Below, in pieces: positions 25,693-33,883 of a stretch of DNA of 64,000 bases. Position numbers and translations under genes: made by a program. The stretch covers positions 1,846,001 through 1,910,000 of the forward strand of contig CP069393.1 in NCBI GenBank assembly GCA_016887505.1, read 5' to 3'. Positions within the stretch are counted from its first letter, which is position 1. The number at the start of each line of letters is the position of its first letter. Origin of the DNA: Clostridia bacterium (GTDB taxonomy: Bacteria; Bacillota; TC1; UBA5767). The notes under the pieces were generated by a model. It was not told where the DNA came from, did not search any database, and saw only the letters and a list, made by a program, of their open reading frames with translations.

Positions 25693-26538
25693 TTACAGTT
25701 CCAACAACAAATCCGAAATACGCATGAGGTCATCCTTGGAATAATACTCTATTTGGATACTACCCTTGTCTTTTGCATATCTGACTTTAACTCGGGTCGA
25801 GAATTTTTCCTCCAGTTGATCCTGAAATGATTTTATTTCCGCAGGTAGTTCTTCTATCTTCGCACCTTGGGTCTGCGTTTTATTCCATTTCTTCATTTCC
25901 CTCTCAACAGCTCGTACGGATAAATCCTTCTTTACAATTAATTCGCACATCTCCTGTTGGTCTACAGGATCAAGCGTGAGTAATGCTCTTGCATGCCCAG
26001 GCGTTATCTTTCCAGCCTGAAGATAGGCTTTCGCAGCTTGTGACAGGTCCAATAGGCGAACTGTATTGGCGATATGCGCCCTACTCTTACCAACTTTTTT
26101 AGACATTTGTTCTTGAGTCAGCTCAAATTCACTCATAAGTGCTCTGTAAGCTAATGCTTCTTCAATTTTGTTTAGGTCTTCTCTCTGGATATTCTCTATT
26201 AGGGCGATTTCAGCCTTATCTCGCTCGTTATAATCCCTTACAATAGCAGGAATCGTCTTCAAATTTGCTAGCTTTGCAGCACGAGTTCTTCGTTCTCCAG
26301 ATACCAACTCATAATACCCGTCCTTCTTTACGACCACAACAGGTTGAATGAGCCCCTTCTCCTTAATGGAATTAGCCAATTCCCTCAAGGAGTCTTGGGA
26401 AAATTCTTTTCTAGGTTGGTGTGCGTTGGCTCTAATCTTGCCGACTTCAATATTGACAAGTCCTTCTGTCTCTTGGAACTCAACCGACTCAGCAGGCATT
26501 AAAGCGCCCAAACCTCTTCCTAATGCTTTCTTAACCAT
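25693..26538 (-). CDS. parB: Chromosome partitioning protein ParB (Spo0J)
   Basis: CTP-dependent DNA clamp that loads at parS and spreads. It has 281 residues. The N-terminal domain holds the CTP-binding motifs SGERRTRAAKLA and ALIENIQREDLNKIEEALAY; the helix-turn-helix is QEQMSKKVGKSRAHIANTVRLL; the C-terminus is a dimerisation domain. It overlaps parA by eight bases. One parS site abuts its stop codon. Confidence 0.95.
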   Translation of the reverse strand: MVKKALGRGLGALMPAESVEFQETEGLVNIEVGKIRANAHQPRKEFSQDSLRELANSIKEKGLIQPVVVVKKDGYYELVSGERRTRAAKLANLKTIPAIVRDYNERDKAEIALIENIQREDLNKIEEALAYRALMSEFELTQEQMSKKVGKSRAHIANTVRLLDLSQAAKAYLQAGKITPGHARALLTLDPVDQQEMCELIVKKDLSVRAVEREMKKWNKTQTQGAKIEELPAEIKSFQDQLEEKFSTRVKVRYAKDKGSIQIEYYSKDDLMRISDLLLEL

Positions 26539-27292
26539 GATTCAACACTTCCTTTGCCAGTGAGAGGTACGCTTCGCACCCCTTCGAATTTTTATCGTAC
26601 ATACATATTGGTAAACCAAAGCTCGGTGCTTCCGCCAATTTGATATTCTTTGGTATTCTCGTTTTGTAAAGTTTATCCTTAAAAAAGGCTTTTACTTCAT
26701 CCTCAACTTGATTTGATAAATTTGTTCTCTTATCATACATAGTCAAGAGTACCCCTTCTAGTTTTAATCGCTGATTTGTAGACTTCTTTATGGATTCTAT
26801 GGTCCTGAGCAAAAGAGTCAAACCTTCTAGTGCATAATACTCAGCCTGAACTGGGATCATATAGCTATCTGCCGCTGTCAATGCGTTAATTGTTAGTAGA
26901 CCTAGCGATGGAGGACAATCAATCAAGATATAATCATACCGTTGTTTGACCGTATCCAATGCAATCTTAGCCAAATATTCACGTTTTTCCTTCTGAACCA
27001 GCTCAACCTCTGCACCAGCCAATTGTAATGTCGCTGGAACAACATCTAAGCCCGGTATCAGGGTCTCTTTAATCAAAGAATCAATGCTTTCATCATTAAT
27101 CAATATATCATAATAACATTCCGAAAGGTCATATTTTTGAATTCCTATTCCACTCGTAGCATTGCCCTGGGGATCAGAATCCACCATTAGCACTTTTTTT
27201 CCCATTCCAGCCAAACATGCACTGAGATTAACGGTAGTAGTAGTCTTTGCTACACCACCTTTTTGATTGGTTACAGCTATGATTCTTCCCAT
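26531..27292 (-). CDS. parA: Chromosome partitioning ATPase ParA (Soj)
   Basis: Deviant Walker-type ATPase that drives origin segregation with ParB and affects DnaA activity. It has 253 residues from the ATG at 27292. The motif KGGVAKTTTTVNL (residues 11-23) has Ala where most homologues have Gly (KGGVGKT), as in many ParA/Soj. DYILIDCPPSLGLLT is Walker B. The start is chosen by GGAGGCGAAA; a reading from 27319 would extend into the leader hairpin. Its leader carries a terminator-like hairpin. Confidence 0.95.
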   Translation of the reverse strand: MGRIIAVTNQKGGVAKTTTTVNLSACLAGMGKKVLMVDSDPQGNATSGIGIQKYDLSECYYDILINDESIDSLIKETLIPGLDVVPATLQLAGAEVELVQKEKREYLAKIALDTVKQRYDYILIDCPPSLGLLTINALTAADSYMIPVQAEYYALEGLTLLLRTIESIKKSTNQRLKLEGVLLTMYDKRTNLSNQVEDEVKAFFKDKLYKTRIPKNIKLAEAPSFGLPICMYDKNSKGCEAYLSLAKEVLNHG

Positions 27293-27304
27293 TTTCGCCT
27301 CCAT

Positions 27305-27331
27305 AAAAAAATCAAGCATTTCTGCTTGATT
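27305..27331 (-). terminator. Terminator-like hairpin in the parA leader
   Basis: On the minus strand AATCAAGCA pairs with TGCTTGATT around a four-base loop, followed by a run of T, ending only a few bases before the parA ribosome binding site. It could end rsmG transcription or attenuate parAB. Confidence 0.7.
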
Positions 27332-27333
27332 TC

Positions 27334-27342
27334 ATTATAGCA
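27334..27342 (-). promoter_or_regulatory. Extended -10 promoter of parAB
   Basis: TGC-TATAAT on the minus strand, about 50 bases before the parA start and upstream of the leader hairpin. No strong -35 hexamer. Confidence 0.45.
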
Positions 27343-27376
27343 TAGAAACTAACCGCTTTTGTTTTAAAGTTATAAC

Positions 27377-28081
27377 CTATAAGGGCGATTTTTTTGGAAT
27401 TCCGGCCTTTCTAGGATATTTCTTTGGAGATTCCGTTACTTTTCTTAAAATCAACACCTGCCGTTCTTCTTCGCCTTCTGGCAATGTGTACAAATGTTGC
27501 TCCTCTAGAACCATTCCTAGTTCCTTTATCGCTCTTCTTGACTCTTCAATTTCAACAATGCTATTCATTTTTGCTGCTACCAATAATCCACCAACTTGTA
27601 GTAATGGGGCTGCATACTCAACTAGTACAGGTAAATAGGCAACTGCCCTCGCCACGACCACATTCATTTTCTCGCGCAAATCTTCATCTTGCCCTGCATC
27701 CTCCGCTCGCATGTGAAGAAACTGGACATTATTAATACCCATTTCCTCACAACTAGTCCGTATGAAATCTAATTTTTTTCTAACGGAATCTAAAAAGTAC
27801 ACTTTTGCCTCGGGATACATTACCTTTATCGGTAAACCTGGGAATCCTCCTCCGGTACCTAGATCCAACAAGGATTCACCCTCTTTTAAATTAATATACT
27901 TTGCTATTATTAGTGAATCAAGAAAATGCTTAATCTCAATTTGCTTGGGTTCTCTAATTGCAGATAGATTCATCACCTTATTGATATTCTGGAAACGAAT
28001 GTTATACTCACTAAGTTGAGAGAGTTGATCACTGTCTATTTGTATATTATATTTTCCTATTACGCTATTTAGATTCTCCAT
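27377..28081 (-). CDS. rsmG: 16S rRNA (guanine-527-N7) methyltransferase RsmG
   Basis: SAM-dependent methyltransferase modifying G527 of 16S rRNA. It has 234 residues. The SAM-binding motif is [19 protein letters not shown], followed by [14 protein letters not shown] and [20 protein letters not shown]. It overlaps mnmG by 17 bases, as in many Bacillota. Confidence 0.95.
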   Translation of the reverse strand: MENLNSVIGKYNIQIDSDQLSQLSEYNIRFQNINKVMNLSAIREPKQIEIKHFLDSLIIAKYINLKEGESLLDLGTGGGFPGLPIKVMYPEAKVYFLDSVRKKLDFIRTSCEEMGINNVQFLHMRAEDAGQDEDLREKMNVVVARAVAYLPVLVEYAAPLLQVGGLLVAAKMNSIVEIEESRRAIKELGMVLEEQHLYTLPEGEEERQVLILRKVTESPKKYPRKAGIPKKSPL

Positions 28082-29960
28082 CTTTTCGCTTCCTCTTCTC
28101 TAAATGAACTAGGAGTACGGTAATATCAGCAGGTGATATACCAGATATTCTAGAAGCTTGCCCTACCGAAGCTGGTTGCATCTTTTTAAGCTTCTGAGCA
28201 GCTTCCCTAGTTAGTCCTCTAATACTATCGTAGTCTATATCGTCTGGTAGCTGTTTCTTCTCCATTTTTGCAAAACGATCTACCTGATCCTTTTGCTTTT
28301 GGATATAGCCTGCATACTTAATGCCTAAGGTCACCTGTTCAATTATCTCCTGAGATAAGTCTCTATCACTAGGATAAAATTGTTCCACAATATTATATCC
28401 AAGTTCTGGTCTCTTTAGTAGTTCCTTAAGACCATACCCCTGGGTGATAGGTGTTGAGCCCTTAGAAATCAGGTATTCATTGATTCCAGGCACCTTGGGT
28501 CCTACAATAATATTCTCTAGACGTTTGGTTTCTTCTTCAATTTCAGCCAATTTAATTTTAAAACGACCAAATCTCTCTTCAGATATAAGCCCTAGCTCAT
28601 GCCCTATTGCCGTTAGACGCTGATCTGCGTTATCCTGTCTTAATAACAATCTGTATTCCGAGCGCGCCGTGAACATCCTATAAGGTTCATTGGTGCCCTT
28701 TGTAACCAAATCATCGATCAAAACCCCAATATAGCTTGAGCTTCTGAGCAGTATCTTCTCAGGAAGGCCTTTTACTTTAAGTGCAGCGTTAATTCCAGCT
28801 ATTAACCCTTGTGCAGCAGCCTCTTCGTAACCAGAAGTACCGTTGATTTGACCTGCACAATACAATCCTGGAACTTCTTTTAACTCTAGTGTGGCTTTCA
28901 GCTGTGTTGGATTCACATAGTCATATTCAATTGCATATGCCGGCCGGATTATCTCTGCGTTTTCTAGCCCTGTTATGGTATGCATCATCTCTACTTGAAC
29001 ATCTAGGGGTAAACTCGTTGATAAACCTTGTATGTAAAGCTCCGAAGAATCATATCCTTCCGGCTCTATAAAAATCTGATGACTTTTTTTGTCAGGAAAA
29101 CGCATGATCTTATCCTCGATTGAAGGACAATATCTTGGTCCCAAACTATCGATTATTCCGCAATATAAAGGGGCTCTATGGATATTATCTCTAATAATCT
29201 GATGCGTTTGCTCATTGGTGTAGGTTAAATAGCAAGGAACCATCTGTTTTTGCTTAACTATATTTTCAAAAGAAAAACTCCATTGTTTTTCATCGGAAGG
29301 TTGCAATTCCATTTTATCAATGTTTACAGTTCGTTTGTCGACCCTTGCCGGGGTTCCCGTCTTAAATCTGCCTATCTCAATGCCTCTTTTTTCCAAAGAA
29401 TCGGTTAGGCTTTCTGCACTATGTTGCCCTTGTGGACCACCAATCGTTTTCAATTCACCAATGATGATTCTTCCTTTCAAGTAGGTTCCACTCGTTATTA
29501 CAATAGTCTTAGCTGAATAAAAAGAATCGTACACCGTTTTCACACCAGAAACTGCACCACTTTTATCATAGACTATTTCCGTTACTATCTCTTGTTTTAT
29601 ATCCAAATGGTCCTGTGAAAAAAGAGCCTGCCTCATCTGATTCTGGTATTCAAGCTTGTCTACCTGAGCCCTTAATGCCTGTACCGCAGGTCCCTTTCTA
29701 GTATTTAGCATCCTAACTTGTATATAAGATTTATCAGTTGCCTTAGCCATTTCTCCACCTAGAGCATCAATTTCTCTTGTCAGATGTCCTTTAGCTGGGC
29801 CTCCAATTGATGGGTTGCAGGGCATTAGTGCAATATTATCTATATTCAAGGTAATTAGCAGAGTTTCGACACCCATTCTAGCGCTAGCTAAAGCAGCCTC
29901 GCAGCCTGCATGTCCCCCTCCAATAATTATATTCTGATATTGATTGCTAATATAAGTCAT
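28065..29960 (-). CDS. mnmG: tRNA uridine 5-carboxymethylaminomethyl modification enzyme MnmG (GidA)
   Basis: FAD protein that with MnmE modifies U34 of tRNAs. It has 631 residues. FAD motif [20 protein letters not shown] is at the N-terminus, [16 protein letters not shown] and [19 protein letters not shown] are conserved, and the C-terminal domain (from about residue 545) includes [21 protein letters not shown]. It is nine bases after mnmE. Confidence 0.97.
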   Translation of the reverse strand: MTYISNQYQNIIIGGGHAGCEAALASARMGVETLLITLNIDNIALMPCNPSIGGPAKGHLTREIDALGGEMAKATDKSYIQVRMLNTRKGPAVQALRAQVDKLEYQNQMRQALFSQDHLDIKQEIVTEIVYDKSGAVSGVKTVYDSFYSAKTIVITSGTYLKGRIIIGELKTIGGPQGQHSAESLTDSLEKRGIEIGRFKTGTPARVDKRTVNIDKMELQPSDEKQWSFSFENIVKQKQMVPCYLTYTNEQTHQIIRDNIHRAPLYCGIIDSLGPRYCPSIEDKIMRFPDKKSHQIFIEPEGYDSSELYIQGLSTSLPLDVQVEMMHTITGLENAEIIRPAYAIEYDYVNPTQLKATLELKEVPGLYCAGQINGTSGYEEAAAQGLIAGINAALKVKGLPEKILLRSSSYIGVLIDDLVTKGTNEPYRMFTARSEYRLLLRQDNADQRLTAIGHELGLISEERFGRFKIKLAEIEEETKRLENIIVGPKVPGINEYLISKGSTPITQGYGLKELLKRPELGYNIVEQFYPSDRDLSQEIIEQVTLGIKYAGYIQKQKDQVDRFAKMEKKQLPDDIDYDSIRGLTREAAQKLKKMQPASVGQASRISGISPADITVLLVHLEKRKRKDGESK

Positions 29961-29968
29961 GCCTTACC

Positions 29969-31342
29969 CTACTTTCCTAAGCAGAATTCTTGAAATATTG
30001 TATCAAAAATATCTTCTGCTGTGTTTTTGCCTAAGATCTCATCAAGACTTTCAAGAGCTGAGCGGAGATCTATGCTCAAGAAATCCATCGGCATATGAGC
30101 ATTTGAGCTTTCCAAAAAGTTCTTCAGTTCTTTTTCAGCTTTTAATAACAATTCGTAATGTCTTGCTCTGGTAATTACCTGCTGACTATTAACACTAGTA
30201 TCCGATAGGGAAACGCGCCTCTTGATGGTTTCAACCAATTCTTCGATTCCTTCATCATTTTTAGCTGATATGGCTACTGATTCCGGCATCTCTTGTAACC
30301 ATTCGGGAATGTTTTCCTTCGAAAGCAGATCTGCTTTATTCCAAACCGTTATATATGGTTTCCCTAATTCTTCCACACGCTGTAAAAGCACTTTATCTAA
30401 CTCGTCTATCCCCTCATGAACATCTAGTACCAAAAGCACTAAATCTGATTGCTCTAAAGCCTTTATCGATTTTTCTACACCAATTTTTTCTACCACATCT
30501 TCAGTTTCATGTATACCAGCGGTATCCGTAATTCGAAGCGATATGCCACCCAAATTGAGTATCTCTTCAATGGTATCTCTAGTCGTACCAGGTATATCGG
30601 TTACGATAGCCCTTGATTCCTGAAGCAGGACATTTAATAGACTTGATTTCCCCACATTTGGCTTGCCGATGATGGTCGTATTTATACCGTCCTTCATCAT
30701 CTTCCCTTGTTTATAGCTTTCGATTAAACTACCAATTCGTTGCTTAACTTCCGTAACCTCTTGTATTACCTTGTCCTCGGCAATAGCATCTATTTCATCA
30801 TCAGGAAAGTCTAGTGCTGCTTCATAGTAGGCTATTAGTTTTAATAATCTTTCTGAAAGCTCTTCTATGCCCCTTGAAAGACGTCCTTGAAGCTGAGAAT
30901 TAGCTGCTGTTAAGCCCTGTTCATTATTCGCTTCAATAATGTCAATTACAGACTCCGCCTGGACTAAATCCAACCTTCCATTCAAAAAAGCACGTTTTGT
31001 AAATTCTCCTGGCTCCGCTGCACTTACCCCTGTTTCCAAAAGAATCTCCAAGATTTGACGTTGTACCAGCATCCCGCCATGACTGTGTATTTCCACAACG
31101 TCTTCACCAGTATAGCTTTTAGGCGATTTCATGAAAACGACCAATACTTCATCTATGCTTTTATCATTTTTCATTATGTGGCCTAAATAGAATTGCCATG
31201 GTTTTTTATTCTTCCACCGCTTTGAATCCAATGGCACAAACAGGCTTTCCAATACCGAAAGTGAATCTTTTCCACTGATTCGGATGATTCCTATTCCACT
31301 CTGCCCTGGACTAGTGGCAATTGCTGCAACCGTCGTTTCCAT
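29969..31342 (-). CDS. mnmE: tRNA modification GTPase MnmE (TrmE)
   Basis: K+-dependent GTPase partner of MnmG. It has 457 residues. The N-terminal tetrahydrofolate-binding domain begins METTVAAIATSPGQSGIGII; the G domain has GKPNVGKSSLLN (about residue 224), DIPGTTRD and DTAGIHET, and NKAD; the C-terminus is FCLGK, which carries the conserved Cys. AAGGAGATAAAC precedes the ATG, itself directly after a terminator. Confidence 0.97.
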   Translation of the reverse strand: METTVAAIATSPGQSGIGIIRISGKDSLSVLESLFVPLDSKRWKNKKPWQFYLGHIMKNDKSIDEVLVVFMKSPKSYTGEDVVEIHSHGGMLVQRQILEILLETGVSAAEPGEFTKRAFLNGRLDLVQAESVIDIIEANNEQGLTAANSQLQGRLSRGIEELSERLLKLIAYYEAALDFPDDEIDAIAEDKVIQEVTEVKQRIGSLIESYKQGKMMKDGINTTIIGKPNVGKSSLLNVLLQESRAIVTDIPGTTRDTIEEILNLGGISLRITDTAGIHETEDVVEKIGVEKSIKALEQSDLVLLVLDVHEGIDELDKVLLQRVEELGKPYITVWNKADLLSKENIPEWLQEMPESVAISAKNDEGIEELVETIKRRVSLSDTSVNSQQVITRARHYELLLKAEKELKNFLESSNAHMPMDFLSIDLRSALESLDEILGKNTAEDIFDTIFQEFCLGK

Positions 31343-31354
31343 GTTTATCTCCTT

Positions 31355-31384
31355 AAAAAGCCCAGTAATCTAGATTACTGGGCT
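31355..31384 (-). terminator. Intrinsic terminator between jag and mnmE
   Basis: A perfect 26-base palindrome (AGCCCAGTAATC with its complement, TAGA centre region) followed on the minus strand by TTTTT. The mnmE ribosome binding site begins right after that T run. Confidence 0.8.
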
Positions 31385-31389
31385 AATTC

Positions 31390-32013
31390 TTACTTCAGTA
31401 TGATGACTACTTTTCTATAGGGTTCCTCACCCTCACTCGCCGTATAGACATAAGGATGATCCTGTAAGGTAGTATGGATGATTCTTCTCTCTTGAGGATT
31501 CATCGGTTCCAATACTATGCTCCGTTGCGTTCTTTTGGCTTTTTTAGCCAAATTCTGAGCTAAACGCTCTAGTGTCTGTCTTCGTTTTGCTCGATACCCC
31601 TCAACATCCAATATGATGTGAGGTTTTTCTCCTGTTTTCTTATTTACAGCAAGATTAAGCAAATACTGCAAGGCATCTAGCGTTTCTCCTCGTCTTCCAA
31701 TTAAGACGCCTAAATTCTCACCTGTCATGCTCAAGTATGTATAATCGCCTTTTTCATCAACTTCGATCGTCACTACGACGCCCATTTGCTCGCAGACTTT
31801 TTCCAAAAACTCAATTGCGATTACATTTTTACTTGGCTTTTCGATTTTCGTAACTCTTACCGCTGCATCCTTATTGCCCAAAATCCCAAAAATACCACTC
31901 TTAGGTTCAGCCAATACCTCTATTTCCACTTCTTCTCGTAATACGCGGAACTCATTCAATGCTTCGGTGACAGCTTCTTCTACAGTTTTGCCAGTAAATA
32001 CTTTACTTTCCAT
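31390..32013 (-). CDS. jag: Jag/KhpB RNA-binding protein
   Basis: RNA-binding protein with three parts. The Jag N-terminal domain is residues 1-53 (FTGKTVEEAVTEALNEF, GIFGILGNKDAAVRV), the KH domain is about 80-150 (VLIGRRGETLDALQYLLNL) and the R3H domain is about 150-207 (EPMNPQERRIIHTTLQ, then TASEGEEPYRKVVI). It shares one base with yidC and is translationally coupled. It has 207 residues, normal for the family. Confidence 0.94.
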   Translation of the reverse strand: MESKVFTGKTVEEAVTEALNEFRVLREEVEIEVLAEPKSGIFGILGNKDAAVRVTKIEKPSKNVIAIEFLEKVCEQMGVVVTIEVDEKGDYTYLSMTGENLGVLIGRRGETLDALQYLLNLAVNKKTGEKPHIILDVEGYRAKRRQTLERLAQNLAKKAKRTQRSIVLEPMNPQERRIIHTTLQDHPYVYTASEGEEPYRKVVIILK

Positions 32014-32672
32014 TACCTGGCTGTCTCCTCTCCACGATTCAGTTTTATTTTACCATGAATAACTAGTTGCTCAATTGTGCTAATTACATTGTAGCAGAAC
32101 CAATACAAAGCCAAACCAGCCGGAAAAGTTCTACTAATCCACGCCATAAACAATGGCATAATATACAACATCGTCTTTTGTTGACTTGCAGCAGCACCTG
32201 TTTGGTTTTGTCCAGACATGGTTGCTTTTTGTTGTACAAAGGTAGAAAGACCAGCCATGATAGGTAGAATCCACAAATCCGGTTCTCCTAAGTTTGGTAT
32301 CCAAAGGAAAGACGCTCCCAATTCAGGCACAAAATAAGCTCTCATTGCCTGAAATAGTCCAATAATAATAGGGAACTGTACCAACAGCGGTAAACAACTT
32401 GCCATCGGATTTACTTTGTTCTCCTTGTACAAATTAGCTGTCTCAATATTTAGTTTTTCCTTATCTTTACCATACTGCTTCTTAAGCTTCTCCAACTTAG
32501 GCTGTAAATCCTGCATAGCCTTCATTGATTTAGCTTGCATCCTAGTTAAAGGAAATAAAACGGTCTTAATCAAAATTGAAATAATTACAATGGTTAAGCC
32601 ATGGTTGGGAATACCAATTGTTTCAGTAAAACCATATATGGCTTTTATTATCGTTAAAAAGAAATTTGTCAT
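32013..32672 (-). CDS. yidC: Membrane protein insertase YidC/OxaA, short form
   Basis: Inserts proteins into the cytoplasmic membrane. It has 219 residues, without the large periplasmic domain or lipoprotein signal seen in longer forms. Membrane segments are IVIISILIKTVLFPL, LPLLVQFPIIIGLFQAM, LWILPIMAGLSTFVQ and TMLYIMPLFMAWIS-ALYWFCYNVISTI. Its ribosome binding site AAGGAGGTG (32695-32703) is unusually far from the ATG (about 22 bases) with a perfect hairpin between them. No in-frame start codon lies closer. Confidence 0.93.
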   Translation of the reverse strand: MTNFFLTIIKAIYGFTETIGIPNHGLTIVIISILIKTVLFPLTRMQAKSMKAMQDLQPKLEKLKKQYGKDKEKLNIETANLYKENKVNPMASCLPLLVQFPIIIGLFQAMRAYFVPELGASFLWIPNLGEPDLWILPIMAGLSTFVQQKATMSGQNQTGAAASQQKTMLYIMPLFMAWISRTFPAGLALYWFCYNVISTIEQLVIHGKIKLNRGEETAR

Positions 32673-32677
32673 GTTAT

Positions 32678-32693
32678 ACTGCGTAAACGCAGT
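32678..32693 (-). promoter_or_regulatory. Hairpin between yidC ribosome binding site and start codon
   Basis: ACTGCG-TTTA-CGCAGT forms a six-base-pair stem. When folded it leaves about eight bases between AAGGAGGTG and the ATG, an ideal effective spacing. Confidence 0.75.
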
Positions 32694-32701
32694 TCACCTC
32701 C

Positions 32702-32911
32702 TTAGGGAAAATCCACGCCGCCCCTCGAAAACGGATTGCATCTTAAGATGCGCCAAACCGCTTTGATTCCTCCTCTTATTAACCCATACTTTTCAATCGC
32801 TTGAATCGCATAAGTGGAACATGTCGGGTAATATCGGCATCGAGGCTGTAGAAATGGCGATATAAACTTCTGATATAGTCTGATCATACCAATGAAAACT
32901 CGTTTGACCAT
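32702..32911 (-). CDS. yidD: Membrane protein insertion efficiency factor YidD
   Basis: Small membrane-associated protein linked to YidC function. It has 69 residues with the signature [33 protein letters not shown], then [15 protein letters not shown]. The stop codon overlaps the yidC ribosome binding site, and it follows rnpA by four bases, the standard rpmH-rnpA-yidD-yidC order. Confidence 0.94.
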   Translation of the reverse strand: MVKRVFIGMIRLYQKFISPFLQPRCRYYPTCSTYAIQAIEKYGLIRGGIKAVWRILRCNPFSRGGVDFP

Positions 32912-32915
32912 TATC

Positions 32916-33260
32916 CTATTCTTCCTTTTGAGGACCTTCCTTACTGAGCAAAGCGTCCACGTCTTTCTCTAGTTCGCTATAAGCTGCCGAAGCAGCACTG
33001 GAACGAGCAATGATAACAAAATCCATCCCTTTTCCTGATGAAATAGGATGATTTCTAACGATTTCTCGCAATTTTCTCTTAACGCGATTTCTCTTTACAG
33101 CATTGCCAACTTTTTTGGATACTGTAAAACCTATTCGGTTCGGTCCAGCAGACCGATTGCGAAAATAAATGACTATATGGCGGCCAACCGCTTTTTTCCC
33201 TCTATTATATAACGAAGAAAAATCTTTTGGCTTCGTCAGTCTATTTTCTTTGTTAAGCAT
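32916..33260 (-). CDS. rnpA: Ribonuclease P protein component
   Basis: Protein subunit of RNase P, which matures tRNA 5' ends. It has 114 residues. The conserved basic motif [20 protein letters not shown] is present with GFT at its start, and FVIIARSSA lies near the end. Start ATG at 33260. It is 45 bases downstream of rpmH, with a hairpin overlapping the rpmH stop between them. Confidence 0.95.
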   Translation of the reverse strand: MLNKENRLTKPKDFSSLYNRGKKAVGRHIVIYFRNRSAGPNRIGFTVSKKVGNAVKRNRVKRKLREIVRNHPISSGKGMDFVIIARSSAASAAYSELEKDVDALLSKEGPQKEE

Positions 33261-33287
33261 TTTCTCTCCATTCAGCCTATAAACGAA

Positions 33288-33307
33288 AAGGCCACGTAAG
33301 CGGCCTT
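33288..33307 (-). terminator. Hairpin at the end of rpmH
   Basis: AAGGCC pairs with GGCCTT around an eight-base loop, partly closed by two more pairs, followed by TTCGTTT. It overlaps the rpmH stop codon. A weak terminator or processing hairpin is likely, since rnpA needs readthrough. Confidence 0.45.
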
Positions 33308-33440
33308 ATGCTGAAAGTCTTTTTCTTCCTCTTGCTCTTCTCTTCTTGATGATGGTTCTGCCACTTGCTGAACTCATTCTAGATCTGAAGCCATGTACTT
33401 TTTTATGTTTCCTATTGTTAGGTTGATAAGTCCTCTTCAT
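33306..33440 (-). CDS. rpmH: 50S ribosomal protein L34
   Basis: A 44-residue basic protein, [22 protein letters not shown] and ending [13 protein letters not shown], unmistakable for L34. The ATG at 33440 follows GGGGGGATTACA, so the longer reading to 33494 is rejected. First gene of the left-arm operon, with a consensus promoter. Confidence 0.96.
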   Translation of the reverse strand: MKRTYQPNNRKHKKVHGFRSRMSSASGRTIIKKRRARGRKRLSA

Positions 33441-33494
33441 TGTAATCCCCCCTATCTCTATCGATTGTCTATTGTAGCTTAGACATATGTCCAA

Positions 33495-33523
33495 ATTATA
33501 TTCAGAAATTCTCTTTCTGTCAA
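33495..33523 (-). promoter_or_regulatory. Consensus promoter of rpmH
   Basis: TTGACA, 17 bases, TATAAT on the minus strand, about 55 bases before rpmH. It lies next to the DnaA box at 33543-33551, so DnaA could affect it. Confidence 0.85.
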
Positions 33524-33883
33524 TAAAAAAAACAATAACATATGTGGATAATCTTATCCTTATACACCTTTTTTTGCTTAGAATCCTGTTGAATTTGTGG
33601 ATAATTTTTGCTAAGCTTGCTATACTAGTTTTAGCCGTTCACAAGATAGTCCACATTGGACATCGTTGAATGTGGCTATAACCTTTCTAGAAACCCTATT
33701 TTATCAGAATTCTAGGTTTTTTCCATCCCTTGTATTAATTTTGAATAAACCTTTTCTTCTTATAGGATATTTATAGTTATTATTGTGTCTTTTCTTGTGG
33801 ATAAGTAAGACTTTTTTTTGCCTATTTTTTACTATCCACATTGAATTTCTTATTTTTGTGGATAATTTTTCGGAGGTCACACT
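33524..33883. other. oriC: Replication origin oriC, upstream DnaA-box cluster
   Basis: Gene-free, AT-rich region between rpmH and dnaA. Exact DnaA boxes (TTATCCACA on one strand) lie at 33543-33551, 33596-33604, 33796-33804 and 33857-33865. A one-mismatch box (CTATCCACA) lies at 33832-33840. Long T runs and AT-rich blocks surround them. A small frame at 33487-33669 is not credible. The dnaA ribosome site CGGAGGTCACACT follows the last box. Confidence 0.88.

Noticed and set aside
33487-33669. 60-codon frame inside oriC
   Set aside because: AT-rich chance frame overlapping DnaA boxes and the rpmH promoter.
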